Of a stretch of DNA of 64,000 bases, positions 1 to 8,442 are shown piece after piece. The stretch is from assembly GCA_037176725.1 (NCBI GenBank), contig JAZBRS010000077.1, positions 1,798,001 to 1,862,000 on the forward strand. Reading direction: 5' to 3'. Source of the stretch: Posidonia oceanica (taxonomy: Eukaryota > Streptophyta > Magnoliopsida > Alismatales > Posidoniaceae). Made by a program: the position numbers and the translations under genes. The notes below the pieces were generated by a model. That model saw only the letters and a list, made by a program, of their open reading frames with translations. It did not search any database and was not told the origin of the DNA. Position 1 is the stretch's first letter. Every line of letters starts with the position of its first letter.

Positions 1-86
1 CCTGAACGACATCCCAGAGAGTGAGGCAATTATCTGTCGAATGCCCCGGGGCTCGATGGTAATCGCAGTACTTGCTCGCATCATAC
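1..86. other. unassigned left flank of element D
   Basis: These bases precede the TGTAGACACC terminus of the first LTR. They show no reading frame of useful length and do not resemble any other part of the window. They are the DNA into which element D inserted, of unknown identity. The last five bases before the LTR (82-86, CATAC) would be the target-site copy; its partner lies outside the window. Confidence 0.5.
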
Positions 87-307
87 TGTAGACACCCCAT
101 TCTGACAGCTTGGAAGTTGGTTGTTTTCTTTTGCAGGCTCGTGTGGACTCTAGAATGGCACTCCTTTTTTCTAACCCATTTCTACCCCTAAAACCAAGCC
201 TAAAACCTTACCCAAAACCCCAAGCCTTAGCCCAAGCCTTTTTGCATCTTTTTAAACCTTTTTAGTCCAAGCCCATACCCTTTTGCAGCCTTTTGCCAAC
301 TGAGTGC

Positions 308-2461
308 GTTGTACGCTGGAATAGGCAGCGTCCAATGTTGGACGCGTCCTGTGCCAACGTCGAACGTTGGACGCCTTCTGCTCCAGCGTCCAACGACTCG
401 GTTGCAGCGGCAGCTGCTTCGCCTCCTTTGGCTCACCTCCTGTCCACTCCACCGCCTCCCCACACTTACTACCCGTCCCTTCTTCCACTCCATGCTATCC
501 ACTACCATCCAAAGCCCAGTTACTAGCCATCCTCTCCATATCAGCACCATTCCTGCTCTCTCTTCTCCTCACTGCCATCTACCGCCTCTGTCAGCCACCA
601 GCGGCTCCTTCACCAGTCGACTGACATGCCCACGCCCCCTCCTACCATCCTCGTGGACTTAGCACACTCAAAGCCCCTACCAAAGCCTGCCAATTCCTCT
701 CTGAGCCACTGCAATTCGGCAGCAAAACCCAAGCACCCATTGAACAAAACCAGCCCCAACCACCCTTCTTCCTCAGAACACACAGACTAGCTCAGCCCTC
801 TCCCTTGGCAATTCTCCAGCTCCAGAGCAAGACCAAGGATCCACCTCCACTCCGGACCCTTCGCTGACCTCTCCCATGCCCCCAGCTAGCAGCACGAGCT
901 CGCCAGAGTCAGCTGGTCGTCCACTTCTGCAACGCCGATGAAGGAGGTCGACACACCGTTCCAGGCCGCGAAGAGGTAAGTTATCTATCCCCATAGGTCA
1001 TGCATGCTAGGTTCAGTGTTCCCATGCGTTTTCACAAGTTTTTTGAATCCTTTTGGCTGCGATTTGTGGCCAGAAGAGAATTCAGTGTGTTGGATGCACC
1101 AACTGGTGCGTCCAACGTTGGACGCGGCATAGGCCAGCGTCCAACACCCTGCTTCCCTTGGCTTTTGTTCTGATGCTTTCCATGCTCTATTGTTACCTTG
1201 TTCCTGCAAGTTTGTGCCACATGCCTTCTTTATGCATTTTAGATGCTATGCCATGCCTATATCCATGCTTTGATCCATGCCTAAGTCTTTTTGCATGATT
1301 TAAATCTGCTTGCTTCCTACCTGCGTTGGACGCCTGAGTGAGCCACGTCCAACGTTGGACGCTAGTTCACCTAGCGTCCAACACCTCTATTAGCTGTAAC
1401 TTGCTGCCATGCCTACACCTTGCTTATTTTTGATATTTGCTTATGATCCATGCTTGCTTAGAGATGCCTGGCCCCTATGGCAACCATGCTTAGGTTTGCT
1501 AGGATCTTTTTAAGTTGCTTGCTCCTTTTTGCAATGTTTTAATCCTATACTCCTATGCATGCTTTCCTCTTTCTTGCTTTCCATAAGTTAAATGCTTGCT
1601 GTGGATGTTTCCTTTTGCTCTGGTATGCCTTAGTATGTCTGCATGCATATAGGTGGGGTTAGAGCTGAGCTCCCCCTTTAGTACAGGTGGGTCTGCATGC
1701 TATGGTCGTTGGATGCCAGAGACTTCAGCGTCCAACGTTGGATGCTGCTGTCTCCAGCGTCTAATGGCCCAGCCCCTCATTTTGTTGTTTAAAGCTTGCA
1801 TGATGTTCTGATCTGTTTCTTTGCATGTCTCTTGTGTTTCCTTGCATGTTTAGCTTCCTTTGCAACTGTCCTTCAGTCTTCGTTAGTTTATTTGCTATTT
1901 TATGCAAGTTTTTTGTGTGTTGTGCCTCCCAGGGCGTTGTACGCTGCTGGTGTAGGCGTCCAACATTGGACGCCGGCCTAGCTCACGTCCAACGTTCTGG
2001 TTGTGCCTCTGGCCTGGCACATGCTACAGGTAAGGTTTTTCTAGTTCCTTATGCTTCCCTTGTTTGCATGTTTGTCCTATGCTCATATCCAGTAGCCCAA
2101 ATGCATGATCCCTATTTTATTTATCATTTGATGCCTTTTTGCTCTTGCTGTCTTCTGGCCTGTGTTAGACACCTGTCCTTCTGACGTCTAACATTGGACG
2201 CCATGCCCACGGACGTCCAACAACCCGTTTTCTTTGATCCTTGATCCTAGCTTGCCCCCTGCTCTGATCCCTCCTCTAATCTTCTATTAGGTTAGTCCTG
2301 CATGTCATGCACCCATTTAGTTGCATTCATGCATCTGTATTGCATCCATATAGCTAGAATGCATTGATTTCTAAAAATTGCATGCTGTCTGCCTCCAATG
2401 GGTGTTGGACGCCAGCAATGGCAGCGTCCAACGTTGGACGCCGCTGTCGCCAGCGTCCGAC
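308..2461 (+). repeat. dispersed 29-bp hairpin units in D LTR (15 units, 7 clusters)
   Basis: Each unit is GTTGGACGC, an 11-base loop, then GCGTCCAAC, giving a 9-bp stem. Units abut, so each junction reads GCGTCCAACGTTGGACGC, a perfect palindrome. Clusters: 308-394 (3 units, exactly 87 bp); 1089-1145 (2 units, 57 bp, first loop one base shorter with a longer stem); 1325-1382, 1708-1765, 1936-1993, 2164-2221 and 2404-2461 (2 units each, exactly 58 bp). Loops vary while stems are kept. At 2164 the stem is GTTAGAC/GTCTAAC, a paired change from the consensus. Confidence 0.85.
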
Positions 2462-2754
2462 GCTTGCAGTTGGCTTGACTCAGTTTTTAAACGCCGATTT
2501 TGCTTCGCTCGCCGTTTTCTGCATTTTATTGCTTCTAATGCTTGCTGCAACCCTTATGCATGCTGCCTAACCCTTGTTTTGGTTTTGCGCCTTGCTTTCG
2601 CCTTGTTTTCTGCACCCTGCATCGTTTTCCGTGCCTTACATTGTTTCCCGCATTCTGCACCATTTTCCGCACCTGCTTTGCTTCAACGCTTGCATGTTGT
2701 CTGCATTGCTTTGTTTTCCCCGCAGTTTTGCTTTATCGCCTGCATCTGCATTTA

Positions 2755-2980
2755 GGGCTATGATGCTTACTGCCTAGGAGTTCTCACGAACTAGGGTCTG
2801 CCCAGTTCGGAACACTAGCAGTGTTGCTGAGCACATAGATAGCACGTTTATTTCCCATGCATAGCAGGTAGGCATTCATGGCATTTAAGCATTAGGCTAG
2901 CATTTCCCTACACATTAGCGCGAGATTGCCTAAGAAAGACCGACTCTCGGACGTATCGGGGGTGCCTAACATCTTCCCCA
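2755..2980 (+). other. conserved LTR block shared by all four elements
   Basis: The block starts near TGATGCTTACTGCC and GAGTTCTCACGAAC and continues to GGGGGTGCCTAACA. It recurs at about 19,728-19,945 (A), 44,100-44,350 (B) and, inverted, 6,690-6,935 (C). The upstream halves of the D/A and C/B LTRs look unrelated, so this stretch stands out as constrained. A role in polyadenylation, strand transfer or RNA packaging is possible; the sequence does not decide between them. Confidence 0.6.
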
Positions 2981-3344
2981 TGCATAACAGGAGTCCTTGC
3001 CCTTTCTCTTGGCTCGCATCGACCTTTCCTTTATCCTAGGCATGAGTCATAGCACAGCATAGCATAGCATAGCATAGCTTAGCTTAGCATTGCATCCCCC
3101 TACCCCTCCTTGCATCCAGTTTTACATGTCTTTCCATGTATTACCCCCGGTTTTCCTTGTCTTCCAATTCAATAGACCTGGTGGCGACTCCGATTTTGTC
3201 TTATCATCTTTTCTTTTCTTTTTGCCAGCGTTTCCGAGTCGAGTTTCTTCCCTCGAATCTTGCCGCATATAGTGAGCCTATTTTGATCGGTGCACGCAAA
3301 CTTTGGTATCGTGCATGGACGATCAGAATTCAGGATTACTACAG

Positions 3345-3362
3345 TGGCGACTCCGCTGGGGA
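3345..3362 (+). other. primer-binding site of D
   Basis: TGGCGACTCCGCTGGGGA begins one base after the LTR end. It starts TGG, as expected for the complement of a tRNA CCA tail, and is compatible with an arginine tRNA, the primer reported for Ogre elements. The tRNA assignment is from memory of the family and was not checked. Confidence 0.8.
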
Positions 3363-4466
3363 GGCAGTACTCCGGCTTTCGCCTTGGCCTTCTCGCCTCT
3401 TGCTTCTGTGTTTTGCTTGCCTTTTGCTTCCGCTTGCCTTACTTGCTTACCTGCTTGCTTGTTTATTTACCTGCTTTATGCCATGATTACTTGCGCTGCT
3501 TTATTTTCCTGCATCACATGTCTAAATAATTGCTTGGCACTATACATGCTTTTTGGGTGATGAATGCTTTGCTTTGCACATTTGCTATGCCACTGCACAC
3601 GCACATGCCATGCATGCCTGCTTTTGACATGATAAGTGTTTTCTCTTCACAATCATGACCACATACACTTGCACATGCCATGCCCATGCCTTTTGCCTTG
3701 CTATGTGAATTGCTTGCCTGCCATGACTCCTTATTTCTCTCCCATTTCGCATATACCATGCCTAGGATAGTAGAAACTTGCTTGCTTCCTTCCCTCTTGT
3801 CCAATCTAAAAGCCACAATAAAGCAAAGCAATAACATCTAAGCACAACTAGAGCCAAAACTTGCAAATTTTTCCCCTTTGGTTAATAAAACGTAAGTAAA
3901 ACGCTCTAAAGCATTTGCATCAGCATTTAGAAAGCATGCATTCTTCTCACCTGAGTCAACCCATAGTCTGAGAAGGATTGTCCCGGTCTCTTGCTCCCAA
4001 TGCTTTGGTGTGGTGTGAGTAGATCGGTCTGTCCCCCCTTGTCCAGGGCTCGTGTCGATGTTATTGGAGGGTACCACCCATGCTTCTAGCATGGTCGAGG
4101 CCACCAATGTACCACCCATTATACTTGAGCTTTGGCAGGGTCGAGACGGGAACAGTTTTTTCTAACCTGGAGTCTGCATAATCCTATTACCCTTGAGTGC
4201 GTCCTGGTCGGTCATCTGCTCAGGACATGCTTGGTGAGAGAGCACATATTAGGGCATTCATCCACATCATGCCACCCCTAATAACTCTTTTTGCATCCAA
4301 CCTCCAACACATTTATTTGTTTTGCAGGTAGGTGCGGATTCCTTCAGTTAGGATCCTGAGCGTCCCTCTATCTCTGAGCTATCTGTCGCCTCCGACAGTA
4401 GCTCTCCTTAGGTCTTGTGTCCCTGCCTTCAGCCGCAGACCTGTTTGCTTTCGTTCGTCGTCCGCT
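3363..4466 (+). other. untranslated leader of D
   Basis: About 1.1 kb between primer site and gag. The first half is T-rich with CTTGC and ATGC runs. The second half (3940-4180) is a conserved block also found in A and B, containing TCTGTCCCCCC and GAGGGTACCACCCATGCTT. A pyrimidine tract ending TTTGCAG at 4327 looks like a splice acceptor 140 bases before the gag ATG. Short ATG frames occur but none is conserved. Confidence 0.55.
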
Positions 4467-6329
4467 ATGGCCCAGCATACCGGCGAGCCTCCTTCCTCAT
4501 TAGCGTTAGGAGAAGTACTGATTTCGGTCTCTCCTTCCCCTGCTTTGGCATCCCCCGTCTCCTCTCCACTTCTGGTGCAGGAGACCTCCCAACCCCTTTA
4601 TCTGGATCGAGGGTTGACCCCAACCGATCTGGAGCTTGTCACCAAGTCTGTTGCGGTGACCGCCACTCGGGCTCCAGGAGCGTCGCCCTCTGTTCCATCC
4701 CAGGGCCTTCCCGTCTCGGGAATCCAGCCTTCTGCGGCTACCCTTTGTGTAGGATCCACTCCTGTTGCTTCCTTGGTTTCCGTGCCTCCCTTGGCGGACA
4801 TCTCTTTGCACCCTGGCCCGTCAGTCGATGTGTTCTCTGCCTCGTAAGCGCAGCGTTTATTTGCTAAGGCCGATATGCTGTGAAGCATGGCTCTCGCACT
4901 CGACCCGACTGTGGCCTGCTCTTCTTGCCCAACCCCTGAGGTTTCGGTGCCACCCTCTGTAGCCCTGCAGGTGCACTACACTGCACCTCTGCCCTTTCCA
5001 TCGCCCCAGCTCCTCACAGCTCTAGCGATGGGAGCGCATTATCAGCCTCCTGCACCTGCATAGCACCTTACACTACATGTAACTCCTTCCTCTGGTGGCT
5101 AGTCTTCTGGATTGGCAGGAGCACAGCACCCCACAGGCTCGCTGCCCGGCACCGTGCCGAGGCAACAGCTGCTGCTCCCCTGCACTACTCCTTACACTAC
5201 ATAGTATGTTATCCATCCATCTTCTTTGCATCAGGTTCAAACTCCTGCATACATAGCACTGCACTTTGCACCCTCGCACGGGTATGCTGGCCCTCATGCT
5301 ACAACACCAGGTGGCGTGACGATGGATCCGGAGGAGCGCTCTCGCACGACCTGCACAGCATACGTGGTCCCTGCCTCTGTTGCACAACCATCGCCAGTAG
5401 TAGCCTCAGACGCCTTCCTTACCAGGTTGGGCGATCTAGAGAGAGCACTTCGTCAAGTGCAAGGCCAGGACCGCTAGCCTTACCAATTTCGCAACCTCTG
5501 TCTCTTTCCTGAGGCCGCACTCCCTTCGAAGTTCCGCATCCCGGACTTCGATAAGTATGATGGTAGAGGCTGCCCCATCTCGCATCTGAAGGCATATTGC
5601 GAGGACCTTTCTCAGCTTCAAGCTGATGAAAGGCTCCTTATCTGCCTGTTCCAGAAGAGTTTAACCGGCCCCGCGCTCAGGTGGTTCACGTCCCTTGACA
5701 CGGCTGCGGTGCAGACTTGGACTGGTCTTTCTCGGGCTTTTCTTGAGCAATATGCTTTCAACCTCGACTTGTTCCCCATGAGGGAGGATCTCGTCACCAT
5801 CCGGTAGAGGCCCCAAGAGCCATTTGGGGAGTATGTCGGTCGTTGGCGCTCTACAGCCACCCAAGTCAAAGATAGACCCTTTGAGGAGGATTCTATCGAG
5901 ATGATCGTCAAAGGGGCGCTGCCAGCAATAGGGACTCTACTTTGCATCCAACACATCACTAGTTTTGCATCGCTGATTAGGACTGGCGCTCACGTGGAAA
6001 GCTCGCTGCAGAGTGAGCATTTCCCTGCACTTTTTGCACTGGCTAGGCAGGCCGACAGCACCAGCAACTACCGCAGCAGCAGCAGCAGCAACTCCGCTTC
6101 TGACTGCTCCGAGCAGCACGCCGTCGCATGCGCTGATCCTCCTGAGGTGCCTGCCTTTGCAGAAAGTCAGCCAGACCCTTTTCCGCTAGTGCCCGCACCT
6201 ATTTATGCACCCACTGCACACACTGTCACTGTTGAGCCAGTGCATCACGTCGCACCAGCTCAGCAAGGACGACAACCTTGGCAGAGACGAGTCCACCGCG
6301 CTAAGAGCGACTTCGCCCCACTTGGTGAG
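4467..6329 (+). pseudogene. gag: gag of element D, broken and truncated
   Basis: Start chosen at the ATG opening MAQHTGEPPS, which matches MAQYVSEP in B and MAKFVGDS in A. One frame can be followed to 6329 through a Pro/Ser-rich N-terminus, the capsid-like core (FRIPDFDKYDGRGCP, FQKSLTGPALRWFTS, GEYVGRWRS) and a Ser/Asn-rich linker. Internal stops begin with TAA at 4845; TAG codons sit where B has glutamine (in GQDR*PYQF and TIR*RPQ). No frameshift was needed in the core. The element C insertion removes the zinc knuckle and all of pol from this stretch. It cannot encode functional Gag. Confidence 0.82.
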
Positions 6330-7029
6330 TGTAGTAATCCCGATGTTCAGATCGTCCATGCACACTGCCAAAGCTCGCGTGCACCGATCAGAATCAGGTT
6401 CACTATTAGCGGCTGTGTCCGAGAAGGAAGACTTGACTCAGAAACACTTAAAATAGGAAAAAAGGAAAGAAAAGAAGAAGATAAGACAATTCAGAGTCTC
6501 CACAGTGTCTATTAAGTCGGGAGACAAGGAAAACCGAGGAAATGCATGAATAAACACGCAAGACCAAGGAAAAGATGCAATGCAAAAGAAAAGAGATGCA
6601 AATGAATGCAAATGATATGACTCATGCCAAGGATAAGGGCAATATGGTCATTGCAGGCCAAAAGACTGGGCAAGGACTCCTATTACGTGTGGGGAAGGTG
6701 TTAGGCACCCCCGACACGCCCGAGAATCGGTCTTTCTAGGCTTACGCTCGCATACACAGGGAAATGCAGACTTTGAATGTCTAAGTGCCATGAATGCATA
6801 ATTAGATACTCATAGGTGTGCTCTAAGTGATGGAATGCAATGCAAGGAATTAAACATGCAATCTAAGCACTCAGCAATGTTGTCTGTGTTCCGAACCAGG
6901 CGAACCTAGGTCCGTGAGAACTCCAGGCAGTAAGCATCACTGCCCTATATGCAAATGCAGGTGATAAAACAAAATATCGGTAAAACCAGGCAATACGGGC
7001 GACATGCAAAAGAAAACAGCGGCAAACAC

Positions 7030-7223
7030 GTAAAACGGTGCAAGAAACGAAGGTCGGCACGCAAAACGGTGCAAGAAACAAAGTTGGCACGTAAAACAGT
7101 GCGAAAAACAAAGTAGGCACGCAAAACGGTTCGAAAAACAAAGTCGGCATGTAAAATTGTGCAAGAAACAAAGCAGGCATGCGAAACGATGCGAAAAACA
7201 AAGCCAGCACGCAAAATGGTGCC
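7030..7223 (-). repeat. 30-bp tandem repeat in C LTR (about 6.5 copies)
   Basis: On the plus strand each unit reads about GCAAAACGGTGCAAGAAACA then AAGTTGGCAC; five successive units are exactly 30 bp. GGCAC and GTGCC flank GCAAAACG, so each unit junction can form a short hairpin. The array lies just upstream (in LTR sense) of the block common to all LTRs. A diverged version with GTTTTGCG cores is at 43,784-44,025 in B. Confidence 0.75.
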
Positions 7224-8146
7224 AAAGCAAGCAAAATTAAACATCGATAAAGCCATGCAAATGCAGATGCAAAAGCATGCAATGGAAAGAGCAAGTGAAG
7301 CAAGGAGAGGCAAGCGGTGTAAGTGTGAGAACGAACGCCGCTTAAGGTCAACACAATGCAGATGTAAAGACCTACAAAAGGGAAAGGAAGCAAGTGGAGG
7401 GATTACCACTATTCTGTGATTGCTTCCCACCAAAGTGTCCCACGATATGTCTCGCACGCTGCCAAAAGCTCGCGATGCGATCGGATTGTGGAAAAGGGGG
7501 AAGATGATCGTAATTAGTGGTGAATCAAGGGGAAACTCGACCCAAAACACTGAGAGTATGCGAAAAGGAGAGATAGAGTTGATAAGCAAAGAGAAGAGGT
7601 CCTAATCTACATGCTCAGAAAGTGGGAAGCAAAAACAATGCATGCAATGCAGATGATGTGCAAAAGATGCTGTGCAGGTGTTCAAAAGGACTTACCTTGG
7701 AGATCTGAAGCCTAATCTGAGGAAAACTTGGTCTGCATTGAAGTGCGCTCCACGGGAAGGTCTAGGTAGCTTGGTTGCAAAGATCCGGCGGTCCGATCAA
7801 AAGATATCCAGGCTTCAAGGCAGAAGGCTCAAGAACAAGAGAGAGAAAGGATCTAAGTGTAAAAGATATCCTAGGGGTGTGCAAAACAGGTCCTCTCACA
7901 TACATGGGAGCTAGGAGTGCTTAAAAGTATGCAAAAGATGCTAAATGCAGTGATGCATGGGTGCAATGCATGCAAAAATGCAAGAAAAGGACTTAAGTAT
8001 GATTTTTCAGAAAGGTTATGGACCTAAATGCAAGTTTTTGAAAAAGTTAAGGACCCAAATGAAGAGTTTTTGAAAAGGTAGATGCTTAAATGCAATATTT
8101 TTGAAAACTTAAGGGTCTGGAAGTAAATAAAATGAAATGTAGGGTC

Positions 8147-8442
8147 TAAAATGCAATTTTATAAGGTAAAGATGCAATTAAATGGTTTTTATAAACATAT
8201 AGAGGACTAGAATGCAATTTTGAATTATGTAGGGACTAAAATGCAATTTTATAAGGTAAAATATGCTGTTAAATGAGTTTTGTAAACATGTTGAGGACTG
8301 GAATGCAATTTTGAATCATGTAGGGGCTAAAATGCAATTTTATATGGTAAAATATGCTCTTAAATGAATTTTGTAAACATGTTGAGGACTGGATGCAATT
8401 TTGAATCATGCAGGGGCTAAAATGCAATTTTATAAGGAAAAA
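8147..8442 (-). repeat. 90-bp tandem repeat in C LTR
   Basis: ATGCAATTTT with a flanking ACTAAA or GCTAAA recurs at 8151, 8241, 8332 and 8422, a period of 90-91 bp. Each 90-bp unit contains two similar halves (GGACTGGAATGCAATTTTGA and GGGCTAAAATGCAATTTTAT). Diverged copies of the half unit continue from about 7,990 to 9,060. The B LTR has a decayed counterpart at 42,060-43,000 with TTGCAT and GTCC motifs. Confidence 0.75.

Larger units (their letters stand above)
87..3343 (+). repeat. 5' LTR of element D (3257 bp)
   Basis: The LTR begins TGTAGACACCCC and ends TACTACA, followed by one base and the primer site, so it has TG...CA termini. It matches the LTRs of element A throughout. The first 2.5 kb hold seven clusters of a 29-bp dyad unit. 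The last 0.6 kb (2755-3343) is shared with all four elements in the window. Strong donor-like sites lie at 975/976 (AGAG/GTAAGT) and 2029/2030 (ACAG/GTAAGG). No long coding frame is credible here; apparent frames are C/T-rich noise. Confidence 0.88.
87..6329 (+). mobile_element. element D: Tat/Ogre-type LTR retrotransposon, 5' part
   Basis: This is the outermost and oldest member of the nest. It contains a complete 5' LTR, the primer-binding site, a leader of about 1.1 kb and a decayed gag. It stops abruptly at 6329, inside the proline-rich end of gag, where the reverse-oriented LTR of element C begins. The sequence before the break aligns with B around 47,870-47,900 (a shared CGCCCCACT run). 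The rest of D must lie to the right of the window. The order D-C-A-B follows from which copy interrupts which. Confidence 0.85.

Noticed and set aside
2378..2777. Cys/Phe/Leu-rich frames with apparent membrane segments in LTR ends (also 19,260-19,746 and 43,694-44,165)
   Set aside because: They arise from the T/C-rich 30-bp repeats; similar frames occur in all three phases and on no consistent start.
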